Shown here one piece after another: positions 8,799 to 17,491 of a DNA stretch of 64,000 nucleotides. Position 1 is the stretch's first letter; every line of letters starts with the position of its first letter. This stretch comes from Candidatus Krumholzibacteriota bacterium (lineage in GTDB: Bacteria > Krumholzibacteriota > Krumholzibacteriia > Krumholzibacteriales > WJIX01): positions 1-64,000 of the forward strand of contig JAXHNR010000001.1 in assembly GCA_034520215.1 (NCBI GenBank), given 5' to 3'. A program made the translations under genes and the position numbers. The notes under the pieces are model-generated. The model saw only the letters and a program-made list of their open reading frames with translations. It searched no databases and was not told the origin of the DNA.

Positions 8799-9857
8799 AT
8801 CGGTTTTCGTTTTATAAAGCGTAAACGTATAGCACCCGGGCTGACTCTGAATCTAAGCAAAAGGGGCGGTTCGGTCTCTGTGGGGCCCAGGGGGGCCAGG
8901 GTGTCCGCGGGAACTTCTGGCACCCGTAAAACGGTAGGCGTTCCCGGAACGGGATTATACTATACAGAGCGTAAAAAGCGCGGAAGTTCAAAGAAGCGTA
9001 AACGGTCATCCGGTTCACGCTCATCCTCTTCAGAGGTTTATTCACCCCGCCGGGTTCCGGTTGAGAAGAGAGTTACACTCGGGTTTTTTAAGAGGTTGTT
9101 TACCCCTCAGGACGAGGAGGATTTTGTTGACGGCCTCAAAGCATTTGTTGAAAAGGATGAAGATAGAGCTCTTGAATTATTCTACAAGTCGATGCATATA
9201 GCAGACTCCGCTTTTATGGCTGGATTTATTGCCCTTAAGCGGAAGCGCTTCCCGGACGCAGTTTCAGCTTTTCTCGCCGCTGATAAACTGCATAATAATT
9301 TAGGACGCTACTTTGATAAATACGGAATTTCTCTCTTTCTCACCATGTCTATTACAGATGAAATTACCGCCCATATCGCTCCGAAGCGAAGGGGGCTTTT
9401 CCTCGGGCTTGTCGAGGCATACCAGGAGCTTAAAGAATATGATAAAGCTGTAAAAACCCTTTTGAAACTCCGCAATCTGGCCCCGGACGACGTGCTTGTA
9501 AAGGTCTCTCTGGCCGAGCTCTCTCTTGAGGCCGATCCGGGTGACCATAGGGCATGCCGGGAGATAGTAAAAATGGCATCTGATGTAGAGAATGAATCTG
9601 ACATTCACGCCGCGCTTCTGCTTTACAAAGGAAAGGCACTTAAGACTATGGGGCTTTTAACAGCAGCCAGAGATGCCCTGACGAAAGCTGCCCGGCGGAA
9701 AAAAGACAGAAGCAAAACTCTGCTTAAAGCCATTCGTTATGAACGGGCTCTGGTTTACGGCAAACTCGGAAGAAAGTCGAGGGCGCGGGCTGAATTTGAG
9801 AAATTATACGCGGAAGATCCGTCTTATGAGGATGTCGCCGCCAGGTTGAAGGTATAA
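8799..9857 (+). CDS. DUF4236 domain plus TPR-like repeat protein, probable ATC start
   Basis: The frame is open well upstream of the first conventional start (GTG at 8880). Read from 8799 it gives IGFRFIKRKRIAPGLTLNLS, then SVSVGPRGARVSAGTSGT and TVGVPGTGLYYTERKK, the full DUF4236 module (MGFRF..APG..LN.SK....S.G.RG....VG.PGTGLSY). GTG 8880 would cut this module in half. A purine-rich GAAGGGGG lies at 8784-8791, seven bases before the ATC that stands where the family's ATG should be. ATA at 8793 is the other option. After a basic, serine-rich linker (about 60-85), residues about 95-350 are helical TPR-like repeats (AVSAFLAADKLHNNLGRY, YDKAVKTLLKLRNLAPDD). No signal peptide or membrane segment is visible. 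The role is unknown; TPRs suggest protein binding. Confidence 0.75.
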   Translation: MGFRFIKRKRIAPGLTLNLSKRGGSVSVGPRGARVSAGTSGTRKTVGVPGTGLYYTERKKRGSSKKRKRSSGSRSSSSEVYSPRRVPVEKRVTLGFFKRLFTPQDEEDFVDGLKAFVEKDEDRALELFYKSMHIADSAFMAGFIALKRKRFPDAVSAFLAADKLHNNLGRYFDKYGISLFLTMSITDEITAHIAPKRRGLFLGLVEAYQELKEYDKAVKTLLKLRNLAPDDVLVKVSLAELSLEADPGDHRACREIVKMASDVENESDIHAALLLYKGKALKTMGLLTAARDALTKAARRKKDRSKTLLKAIRYERALVYGKLGRKSRARAEFEKLYAEDPSYEDVAARLKV

Positions 9858-9896
9858 AAACAGCAATTCTTTACATTCGGAATAAAGGAGAAAATC

Positions 9897-11378
9897 ATGG
9901 CTGAAGATCCTATTATGCTTCTTGAAAAGATAAGAGATTATGGCGGGAAGAGGATCACCGGCGGATTGGACGATGACGCAATCCGTAAGTTCTGTGAAAG
10001 GGACGAAAAGCTGCCGCTGGCAATTAAGCGGGCGGTAAGCGAGCATAAGCGTCTCCGCGGTGAGTTTGAGAAAGAACTTTCCATGCCTGAAGAAGAGCTT
10101 TGCAAATTACTTCAATCGGAGTTCGTTAATTTTTATAAATCAGAGACCAGAAATCCATTTGTAGCTATAAGCGCCGCGGGGCCGTGGATAGTGACCAGCC
10201 ACGGCGCGGTTATACACGATTCAGCCGGTTACGGCATGCTGGGTATGGGCCATTCGTCGCCGGAACTGCTCGAATCGATGGCAAAGCCCTGGGTGATGGC
10301 GAATGTTATGACTCCCCAATTCAGCCAGAAACGATTTACCAATCGCCTGAAAAAGGAAATCGGGCATACACGCGGGGAATGCCCCTACAGCCGTTTCATA
10401 TGCATGAACAGCGGATCTGAATCGGTGAGTGTCGCTTCCCGCATTTCTGATATTAACGCCCTTCTGGAGACCTCTGAGGGTGCGCCTCATGAGGGCAGAA
10501 CGATAAAGCAGCTGGCGGTAGAGGAAGGCTTCCACGGGCGCACATACAGAGCCGCGGCCGTTTCCGATTCATGTATGGACGCCTATAAAGAACATCTCGC
10601 TTCTTTTCAAAAGGGACAAACTCTTGTAACCGTACCCCTCAACGATTGTGAAGCGCTTAAAGAGGCTTTTGCGCGGGCGGAGAAAGAGAATGTTTTCTTT
10701 GAAGCTATGTACATTGAACCTGTCATGGGTGAGGGTGAGCCCGGAAAGGCGGTTTCCAGAGAGTTTTACGACCTCGCCAGGAAACTCACTCTTGAAAGCG
10801 GCTCGATGTTTATAGTCGATTCTGTTCAGGCGGCCTTAAGGGTACAGGGTTGTCTGAGTATTGTGGACTACCCCGGGTTTGAAGGCTGCGAAGCCCCCGA
10901 TTGCGAGACCTATTCAAAAGCTCTTAACGCCGGGCAATATCCGTTGTCTGTTCTGGGTTTGAATAAGAAGTTCGCCGATATATACACACCCGGCGTGTAT
11001 GGAAATACCATGACTACAAACCCGAGGGCGCTCGAAGTAGGATGCGCTGTACTCGATGATATTACAGACCGTCTGCGGGTCAACATACGTGAAAAAGGTG
11101 AAGAACTTTACGAAAAGTTAGAAAAACTGGCCGCGGAATTTCCTGAAGCGATAATCTCGGTAACTGGCACAGGTTTGATAGTCAGCGCCGAATTAAATCC
11201 GGACAGGTACCAGGTAGTGGGTGAAAAAGGATTCGAATATTACCTGCGTATCCACGGTATTGGAATGATACACGGCGGGCACAATGGAATAAGATTTACT
11301 CCGCATTTTAACATTACATCAGAGGAAATAGATCTTATCATCAAAGCTGTAAGGGACGGACTGAAGGAGCTGGGGTAG
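9897..11378 (+). CDS. Class III PLP-dependent aminotransferase
   Basis: A 493-residue fold-type I, class III (ornithine/GABA/lysine-type) aminotransferase. Visible are AGPWIVTSHGAVIHDSAGYG (the glycine/aspartate-rich entry of the domain), MNSGSESV (phosphate/PLP cup, about 168), EEGFHGRTY (about 205), YIEPVMGEGEP (about 275), FIVDSVQAALR with the PLP-contacting Asp (about 305), and TYSKALNAGQYPLSVLG with the Schiff-base lysine about residue 341. The C-terminal domain is normal. Substrate specificity cannot be read from the sequence; lysine- or 4-aminobutyrate-type donors are plausible. ATG 9897 follows AAAGGAGAAAATC. It starts 40 bases after the TPR protein, so the two may be cotranscribed. 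It fits the amino-acid-catabolic theme of the window. Confidence 0.85.
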   Translation: MAEDPIMLLEKIRDYGGKRITGGLDDDAIRKFCERDEKLPLAIKRAVSEHKRLRGEFEKELSMPEEELCKLLQSEFVNFYKSETRNPFVAISAAGPWIVTSHGAVIHDSAGYGMLGMGHSSPELLESMAKPWVMANVMTPQFSQKRFTNRLKKEIGHTRGECPYSRFICMNSGSESVSVASRISDINALLETSEGAPHEGRTIKQLAVEEGFHGRTYRAAAVSDSCMDAYKEHLASFQKGQTLVTVPLNDCEALKEAFARAEKENVFFEAMYIEPVMGEGEPGKAVSREFYDLARKLTLESGSMFIVDSVQAALRVQGCLSIVDYPGFEGCEAPDCETYSKALNAGQYPLSVLGLNKKFADIYTPGVYGNTMTTNPRALEVGCAVLDDITDRLRVNIREKGEELYEKLEKLAAEFPEAIISVTGTGLIVSAELNPDRYQVVGEKGFEYYLRIHGIGMIHGGHNGIRFTPHFNITSEEIDLIIKAVRDGLKELG

Positions 11379-11423
11379 GGTAGGCTTTCAGAGGGGTATT
11401 CTTAAAAGTTTCCTTGACCTCTT

Positions 11424-11462
11424 TCGCCGCCCCGCGGAAATGTCTCACGCGGCGATTTTGTT
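11424..11462 (+). terminator. Possible terminator after the aminotransferase
   Basis: TCGCCGC (11424-11430) pairs with GCGGCGA (11449-11455), giving a seven-base stem with an 18-base loop, followed by TTTTGTTG. The loop is long and the T-run short, so strength is doubtful. Confidence 0.4.
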
Positions 11463-11590
11463 GTGATGAACGATTATTCCTGTAAAGTGTTATTATAAAT
11501 TCTCGTGACAAAAAAATGAAGTAACAGCTTCTTATAAAAACCTGCCGGGAGTTTGTTTTTACCGGCCGGGCAGCGTAACGGGACGAAAGA

Positions 11591-13090
11591 ATGGCCGCTG
11601 TGGGAATTTCTATTGAGAGTTTGTTATGTCAGGGCTTACCGACGGAACCTGACCCTGATGCCGGTACGGTCCTGGTAACAGGAGCAAGCGGATACATAGG
11701 CGGCAGGCTGGTCCCTGAGCTCACGGCGCGGGGATATAATGTTCGTGTGATGGTCAGGGGGTATCCCTCTGAATATAAAGCTCTTTGGCCCGAATGCGAA
11801 GTTGTTGTCGCGGACGCTCTTGATATGGACGCTTTAAGACGCGCTCTTGAAGGAGTGTCAGTAGCGTATTATTTGATTCATTCCATGCTTCTGGGCCGTG
11901 AGGAATTTGCCGAAGCGGATATCAGGGCGGCCTGTAATTTCAGGAAAGCGGCTGAGGAAAGAAATATCAGGAGAATAATATATCTCGGGGGTCTTGGCGA
12001 TGTGGCTAAGGGTCTCTCGAAACATCTCAGAAGCAGGATTGAAGTTTCAGAAGAACTGTGTTCCGGAAATGTGAAGGTTACAGTGCTTCGGGCCGCTGTG
12101 ATAATAGGTTCCGGCAGTGCTTCCTATGAAATTATGGGGAATCTTGTAAAAAAGCTGCCGATTATTCCTGAGCCGCGGGCGGCGAAAAGTCTCTGCCAGC
12201 CTATTTCAATAAGGGATATAGTGAAATATCTCGTAGCTGTTCTTGAAATAGAAGAGACATCGGGAAAGATGTTTGACGTTGGAGGCCGTGAGGTTATGAG
12301 TTATTCAGAGATGCTGGAAAAGACTGCCGCTGTTCTAGGTGTAAAAAGGGTTTTTGTACCGGCATCTTTTTTTAGCACAGGGGCTTATTCATATATAACG
12401 AGTCTCCTCACACCCGTTCCGGGGCCGATTACGAGATGCCTTATGGAGGGATTGAAGAATGATGTTGTCTGCAGAGAAAACAAGATAAAAGAGTATGTGG
12501 ATTTTGTCATGGTGGGGTTTGAAGAAGCTATAGAGAGAGCAATTGCCAAAGAAAAAAAGGACAGAGTGAAGACAAGATGGTCCAACGCGTATTACCCTTC
12601 TAGGAAGTTCCTGCCGAAACTCGGCGATTTGAAAGAAGCTCCCCAATATAAGGCTTTTGCTTCACTTGTTACCGGGAAGGAGGCGGCGAAACTTTTCGGT
12701 TCAATCTGCGCGGTCGGGGGGCCTGAAGGATGGTTCCACGGTAACTGGTTATGGCGGCTCAGGGGCGCGATTGACAGAATAATACTCGGTGTCGGCACGT
12801 CGAGGGGAAGGCGTAAAATGTCTCATTTGAAGGTCAACGATGTTGTGGATTTCTGGCGTGTCGAGGATCTTCAGGTAAACAGAAGGCTTCTTCTGAGATC
12901 CGAGTTGAAGCTTCCCGGAAATGCCTGGCTGGAATTTAATATCTTAGAGAAGGAAGAGTCCAGAGAGTTGTCAATAACGGCATGGTATTATACCGGATCT
13001 GTTTTCGGAAAACTCTACTGGTATTTTTTTCTGCCCTTTCATCATTTTATCTTCAAAGGGCTTATAGAGCAGATTGAAAAAAGAAGCTGA
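11591..13090 (+). CDS. NAD(P)-dependent SDR with C-terminal DUF2867
   Basis: A 499-residue atypical short-chain dehydrogenase. LVTGASGYIGGRL (about residues 28-40) is the dinucleotide-binding motif, VRVMVRG follows the second strand, and SVAYYLIHSM and IRRIIYLGGLGD are typical of the YbjT-like epimerase group. SLCQPISIRDIVKYLVAVLE (about 205) is shared with that group. From about residue 340 the DUF2867 lipid/hydrophobic-ligand domain follows (WLWRLRGAIDRIILGVGTSRGR, VNDVVDFWRVEDL, ending YWYFFLPFHHFIFKGLIEQI). The ligand is unknown. ATG 11591 follows GGGACGAAAGA. The C-terminus is complete, yet the very next bases are in a dinB reading frame, marking a deletion junction. Confidence 0.85.
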   Translation: MAAVGISIESLLCQGLPTEPDPDAGTVLVTGASGYIGGRLVPELTARGYNVRVMVRGYPSEYKALWPECEVVVADALDMDALRRALEGVSVAYYLIHSMLLGREEFAEADIRAACNFRKAAEERNIRRIIYLGGLGDVAKGLSKHLRSRIEVSEELCSGNVKVTVLRAAVIIGSGSASYEIMGNLVKKLPIIPEPRAAKSLCQPISIRDIVKYLVAVLEIEETSGKMFDVGGREVMSYSEMLEKTAAVLGVKRVFVPASFFSTGAYSYITSLLTPVPGPITRCLMEGLKNDVVCRENKIKEYVDFVMVGFEEAIERAIAKEKKDRVKTRWSNAYYPSRKFLPKLGDLKEAPQYKAFASLVTGKEAAKLFGSICAVGGPEGWFHGNWLWRLRGAIDRIILGVGTSRGRRKMSHLKVNDVVDFWRVEDLQVNRRLLLRSELKLPGNAWLEFNILEKEESRELSITAWYYTGSVFGKLYWYFFLPFHHFIFKGLIEQIEKRS

Positions 13091-13317
13091 AGGATTCCAA
13101 TTTCAAGCAGATCACAAGAAGTGTGACTCTGAAAAGGGGAACACAACTAGCGAGGGTGATATTGAAGGAAGCGAAAGCTCTTCTTCCCGAATCTGTTCCG
13201 CGGCAGGGAGTTCGGCTTATAGGTGTGGGGCTTTTGAATCTTCAGCAGGCGGGTAGGGGAGAGCAGATCTCTCTGTTCGAAGAAGGGGCCCTCGGCCCCG
13301 GATCGCTTCTCGAATGA
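13078..13317 (+). pseudogene. dinB: DNA polymerase IV (dinB) 3' remnant
   Basis: The frame is open from 13078 (after TGA at 13075) to TGA at 13315-13317 and encodes about 79 residues of the Pol IV little-finger (IMS_C) domain: KLKDSNFKQITRSVTLKRGT, then ILKEAKALLPE, then RQGVRLIGVGLLNLQQ and the terminal QISLFEE. In intact DinB the pieces (Y/D)F..ITRS.TL, (P/Q)(L/V)RLLGV..SNL and QL.LF occur in that order at the C-terminus. The palm, fingers and catalytic residues, over 270 residues, are missing. It starts exactly where the SDR ends, so a deletion most likely joined the two. The first GTG (13123) is not a real start. Confidence 0.8.
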
Positions 13318-13332
13318 TCACCCTTAAATTCT

Positions 13333-13860
13333 TTAATCCCTTTTTATCGGAGGATATTCCCTGAGCAGTCTTTCTACCGATTCGGCGATATCCTCCGCGC
13401 TGTTTTCCCTTCCGTGAAATACACTGGAGGCCCAGCCCCGCCATACGAGCTGTTTGTTTCCCGCGTCGACAAAATCAAGGATTAAAGTCCCTTCTTTATA
13501 TTTACGCACACTTACCGGCCGGTTATGAAAACGTCTCCATCCGCCGTATCCGTAGCGTGTCACGTCAACCTTTCTCTTCGTTCCGATGTAATAGGTAATG
13601 AGAAGATCGGCTGTCGAGCGCCCGGCCTTTATGAATCCCATTTTGGCCATTTCCCTCTCAACCGCTGAATGAACGTGTTTTCTTATCAGCTGGTCCTTCA
13701 TCAGTCTGTTCCGGGGTTTTATCTTATTCTCGGGTATCCATCTGTACGTTTTGTAGAGGGAGAAGTCCGCGCCACGGTCAAAATCTGTTTTTACGCGTAT
13801 CGTGGAACAGCTGGATAAAAAGAGCAGAACAACAGCTGCGGGTATAAGGAATTTTTTCAT
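13333..13860 (-). CDS. DUF4136 lipoprotein
   Basis: A 175-residue exported lipoprotein. The N-terminus MKKFLIPAAVVLLFLSSCST has a charged start, hydrophobic core and lipobox FLSSC with acylated Cys18. The rest matches DUF4136: VKTDFDRGADFSLYKTYRWI near the start, VEREMAKMGF..A..ADLLITYYIG in the middle, and GTLILDFVDAGNKQLVWRGWA toward the end. The function is unknown; such proteins are envelope lipoproteins of diderm bacteria. It runs convergently with the dinB remnant, with 15 bases between stops. ATG at 13860 is preceded on the minus strand by GGAAATAAA, a weak but usable site. Confidence 0.85.
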   Translation of the reverse strand: MKKFLIPAAVVLLFLSSCSTIRVKTDFDRGADFSLYKTYRWIPENKIKPRNRLMKDQLIRKHVHSAVEREMAKMGFIKAGRSTADLLITYYIGTKRKVDVTRYGYGGWRRFHNRPVSVRKYKEGTLILDFVDAGNKQLVWRGWASSVFHGRENSAEDIAESVERLLREYPPIKRD

Positions 13861-13951
13861 TTTATTTCCTCTCCGTATCTTTAATAAATATTACCTTCAC
13901 TCTCTGCTGACCGTTGAGAATTGTCTGAAGAGTTCTTTTCAACTATCAGTG

Positions 13952-13985
13952 TACCCCCATGACCGTATACGGCTCAAGTGATATT
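13952..13985 (+). promoter_or_regulatory. Candidate promoter with TACCCCC box, upstream of the metal exporter
   Basis: TACCCCCATGACCGTA (13952-13967) is followed by GATATT (13980-13985) 15 bases after the ATGACC. The same 16-base box, with one mismatch and the same spacing, occurs at 15322. It lies about 100 bases before the 10-TM exporter gene. Confidence 0.4.
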
Positions 13986-14088
13986 GTTCTTTACATCGGA
14001 GGTTTTTTTTGATATAGCGGGGTTATAAAATCTATTTCGAAAGATCTTTCAGCTTCTCTAAAAAGCTTGTTTTAAGGGAAGAGATGTC

Positions 14089-15129
14089 ATGACAAGAAGT
14101 ATAATTGGTATATTCAGGCAAACGGTTATGATCACGGGATTTGTATTCGTGATGATGCTTTTGCTCGAATATCTCAATGTTCTTACGAGCGGGGTCTGGC
14201 GGAAAATCTTATCTTCCAACAAGTGGGGGCAGTATCTGGTGGCGGCTCTTCTGGGAGTAATTCCCGGCTGTCTGGGCGCGTTTGCCGTCGTCGCGATGTA
14301 TTCCCACGGATTTATCAGTCTGGGCGCCGTTGTGGCGGCTATGATAGCGACAAGCGGTGATGAGGCTTTTCTGATGCTGACGATGATCCCCTCTCAGGCT
14401 CTTATAATCAGCGGACTGCTTTTCGCAATTGGGATTATAGCCGGGGTTTTAACCGATTTTTCCCTCGGGAAACGCGGGATTTCCGGCAAAGATGAATACT
14501 GCGAGCTCGAAGTTCATGAAGACTACGGCACCTGCTGCTCATTTTCAGCCGGGCGCACTACAAAGGTTTGGAAGAACTGTTCGCTTGCCAGGGCGGTTCT
14601 CGCGCTGCTTTTAGTTTTGATAATAGCTGCTGTTGTGACGGGACATATAGGCCCGGGCGAATGGAATTGGATCAGAGTAACTGTTCTGATTGTTTCAGCC
14701 GGAGCGCTTTTTGTTGTCTCTACGGTAACGGATCATTTTCTGCAGGAGCATCTCTGGGAGCATATAGCAAAAAGACATCTCCCGAAAATTTTCCTCTGGG
14801 CTTTCGGCACCCTTCTTCTGATATTTATTCTGAGGGAGTATCTGGATCTTGGAATAAGCGGACACTCAGGATGGGGGAGATGGATCTTTCTTCTGGTTGC
14901 CTGTCTGGCGGGGCTGATACCGCAATCCGGCCCCCACCTTGTTTTTCTCACCCTGTATGTGAGCGGCACACTCCCCTTGAGTATCCTTCTGGCGAATTCT
15001 ATTGTTCAGGACGGTCACGGGATGCTTCCCATGCTCGCTGAATCCAGAAAGGCCTTTTTTCTGGTAAAAGCTGTTAACATTCTAGTAGGGCTGCTTGTAG
15101 GAGCAGCCGCTTTGGCGGCCGGGTTTTAA
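14089..15129 (+). CDS. Putative 10-TM heavy-metal/manganese exporter (ArsP_2 type)
   Basis: A 346-residue integral membrane protein with about ten hydrophobic segments in two related halves. Each half has the family's loop: YLVAALLGVIPGCLGAFAVV, then GAVVAAMIATSGDEAFLML in the first, and FLLVACLAGLIPQSGPHLVF, then SILLANSIVQDGHGMLPMLA in the second. The paired IPGC/IPQSGPH and SGDE/QDGHG motifs are characteristic of the putative manganese/heavy-metal exporter family (PF11449). A short cytoplasmic region after the fourth segment has cysteine-rich ELEVHEDYGTCCSF. The substrate is not proven; Mn2+ is the usual database suggestion. A yybP-ykoY-type leader was looked for upstream and not found. 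A good RBS (AGGGAAGAG) lies eight bases before ATG 14089. Confidence 0.8.
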   Translation: MTRSIIGIFRQTVMITGFVFVMMLLLEYLNVLTSGVWRKILSSNKWGQYLVAALLGVIPGCLGAFAVVAMYSHGFISLGAVVAAMIATSGDEAFLMLTMIPSQALIISGLLFAIGIIAGVLTDFSLGKRGISGKDEYCELEVHEDYGTCCSFSAGRTTKVWKNCSLARAVLALLLVLIIAAVVTGHIGPGEWNWIRVTVLIVSAGALFVVSTVTDHFLQEHLWEHIAKRHLPKIFLWAFGTLLLIFILREYLDLGISGHSGWGRWIFLLVACLAGLIPQSGPHLVFLTLYVSGTLPLSILLANSIVQDGHGMLPMLAESRKAFFLVKAVNILVGLLVGAAALAAGF

Positions 15130-15321
15130 GCTCAGCCGCATTAAATAACGTTGATGGATTCATTCCAGTTGTTTTCCCCTGTAACTAATTCTCAATCCAC
15201 AATTTAGTGGATTCATTGCTGAACTTTTGGGGAATGTCATGCAAATATGTGAATACCCCGGAATTTGACCGTTCCTCGAGGTTGGCGGTTTAAAAGAAAT
15301 TTTAATAACAGTTTTATTGTC

Positions 15322-15355
15322 TACCCCCTTGACCGTAAATACAACTTGCTATAAT
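15322..15355 (+). promoter_or_regulatory. Promoter with TACCCCC box for the DUF3857 operon
   Basis: TTGACC (15329-15334) and a perfect TATAAT (15350-15355) are 15 bases apart, 57 bases before the TTG start. The preceding TACCCCC makes the box nearly identical to that at 13952. Confidence 0.6.
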
Positions 15356-15412
15356 CTACTATTACTTAAATAACTGCCGATAGAATGAGATTTATAAGAC
15401 AGGAGGTTCAGT

Positions 15413-17491
15413 TTGCAAAGAAATGGATGGATAAAGTATTTTTCCTTCGCGGCCCTGCTGGGGTTGATTCTTCTTTCAGCCCCCGCGCATTTGCAGGCCT
15501 CGCGGGAAAGTGATCTTCCGCCGGGAGATACGCCCCCGCCGGATCTGTTTTCGCGCCTGGAAAGGGCCGGAACCGCAGAGGATCACGATGGAGCAGCCAG
15601 TGTTATAGTATACGATTACTCGAGAAACAGCGTGAAACCATCCGGGGTTACCTATGTTGATAAATACCTTATTTACAAGGTTTTGAGTTCCGCTGGATGC
15701 CGGAACAGATCGGTGCTCAACTGGAAATACGATCCAAGGAGCAGTCACGTTGAGGTCCGTGAGGTGAACATCGTAAGAGACGGTAAGCGGATTCCGGTTG
15801 ATGTTTCACGCGTGCGTGATCTTCCGGCTCCGCAGTCTATGATATACTGGAAGGACCGCGTCAAGACCCTTCAGCTTCCAAGACTTAGGATAAATGACGG
15901 CATTGAAATCAGAACATTCCGCAAGGGGTTTACATACGCTTTGCTCGGGCACGCTGAGAATGAAGCGCCTGCAGGAGCGGGAAGTGATACCGCATCCACT
16001 GTGGAAGGGGACGAAAAGTATATTCCCCCTATGCCCGGGGAGTACTTCGATATAGTGCTCTTCTCCGCCTCGAAACCTGTTATAGAGAAGAAGTACGTAT
16101 TGAGTCTTCCGCCGGATAAGAGGCTTCACTCTGAAATATACAACGGACCCCTTTATTCCAGCACTACATATAATGATGACTGCACGGAGTACGCCTGGTG
16201 GGGGCTGAACCTGCCTTCGAGAACTCACGAACCCGCCCAGCCGGCCCCGAGCGACTATGCGCCCAAGGTTGTTATGGCGACTGTTAAAGACTGGGAGACA
16301 AAGAGCCGCTGGTTTTTTGACGTTAATCGGGGACAGTTTGATGTTACAGGGGCGATCAGAGAGAAAGTGGATGAGATATTCAGAAAAGCTGATATTGAAG
16401 ACGCATCCGAAGAACGGAAAGCAAAGGCTCTTCTTCACTGGGTTGCTCAGAATATTCGTTACAGCGGACAGACTATGGGTGAGGGAGAGGGGTTTACCCT
16501 TCATCCTGGTTCCATGATATTCGATCAGCGAAGCGGTGTATGCAAGGATATCGCGGGAATGTTGATTACTATGATGCGGGCGGCTGGGATGGATAGTTAC
16601 GCGGCGATGACGATGGCTGGAAGCCGTATAGAGAAAGTCCCCGCCGATCAGTTCAATCACTGCGTTTGCGCACTGAGGGGAGAGGACGGATCTTTCGAAA
16701 TGTACGATCCGACATGGGTGCCGTTTAACAACGATATATGGTCGCTTCTGGAGGCGGAACAGGACTATCTAATTGGAACTCCGGGCGGGGAAACTCTTGA
16801 CAGAATTGCCTACAGCCCCCCGGAAGAATCTCCGCTCAAGATTGTTCACAACGCCAAACTGCGCCGTGACGGCTCGCTGGAGGGTACGTTCGAGCTGTCG
16901 GGATCCGGAGCGCTTGACAGCAGGTTGCGCCGGATTATATCAGGAAGCCGCAAATCGGAACTTGACTTGACAGTGGCGGGACTTATCGTTCCAATAAGCA
17001 GCAGGGTGGAAAGGATCGAATATGAGTTTCTTAAGCCGGATGACTTCAGCTCGGATATGTGGGTTAAAATAGATTACCGCATCCCTCGTTTCGCGCTTCG
17101 CGTAGCGGGAGGGTACGAGTTTAAAAGTCCACTAATGAAAGTCGTTCTCAATAACGCCCGGCTTTTCCGGGCGGCTTCAGTTAATCTGGATGAACGAAGA
17201 GAAACAGATCTCTTCCTGTATTACACTCAGCTCATCGATGGAACAGAAAGAATCAGAATGCCGAGAGGCTACGAAACTGCCGATCTTCCCTCGTCTGAAG
17301 AGATAGACCGCACATACGCCTACTTTAAAGGTTCCAGCAGGGAGGACGGCGCCGACCTTGTGATCAATCACCGCGCCGAGATACGAAGGCGGCAGATTCC
17401 GCCAGACGGTTACGGCGGATTCCGCGAAGCGCTTGAGGAGGCAAAGTTATGGGGCGAAGAAATCTTCCGTATTGAGAAGGGAGGCAACTAA
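15413..17491 (+). CDS. Exported DUF3857/transglutaminase-like protein
   Basis: Starts at TTG 15413, seven bases after GGAGGT. It has a Sec signal peptide (residues 1-30, YFSFAALLGLILLSAPAHLQA). Residues about 50-250 are DUF3857 and about 300-440 a transglutaminase/protease-like core with a likely catalytic triad: Cys in RSGVCKDIAGML (about 377), His in FNHCVCAL (about 415) and Asp in MYDPTWVPF (about 431). Length 692 agrees with the DUF3857-transglutaminase architecture common in Bacteroidota and related phyla. Substrate is unknown; these proteins are placed in the periplasm. It is coupled to the next gene (TAATG), which encodes a paralogue with the same plan. Confidence 0.85.
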   Translation: MQRNGWIKYFSFAALLGLILLSAPAHLQASRESDLPPGDTPPPDLFSRLERAGTAEDHDGAASVIVYDYSRNSVKPSGVTYVDKYLIYKVLSSAGCRNRSVLNWKYDPRSSHVEVREVNIVRDGKRIPVDVSRVRDLPAPQSMIYWKDRVKTLQLPRLRINDGIEIRTFRKGFTYALLGHAENEAPAGAGSDTASTVEGDEKYIPPMPGEYFDIVLFSASKPVIEKKYVLSLPPDKRLHSEIYNGPLYSSTTYNDDCTEYAWWGLNLPSRTHEPAQPAPSDYAPKVVMATVKDWETKSRWFFDVNRGQFDVTGAIREKVDEIFRKADIEDASEERKAKALLHWVAQNIRYSGQTMGEGEGFTLHPGSMIFDQRSGVCKDIAGMLITMMRAAGMDSYAAMTMAGSRIEKVPADQFNHCVCALRGEDGSFEMYDPTWVPFNNDIWSLLEAEQDYLIGTPGGETLDRIAYSPPEESPLKIVHNAKLRRDGSLEGTFELSGSGALDSRLRRIISGSRKSELDLTVAGLIVPISSRVERIEYEFLKPDDFSSDMWVKIDYRIPRFALRVAGGYEFKSPLMKVVLNNARLFRAASVNLDERRETDLFLYYTQLIDGTERIRMPRGYETADLPSSEEIDRTYAYFKGSSREDGADLVINHRAEIRRRQIPPDGYGGFREALEEAKLWGEEIFRIEKGGN

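Noticed and set aside
13861-14088. yybP-ykoY manganese riboswitch before the putative exporter
   Set aside because: The conserved loop sequences were not seen in the 228-base leader.
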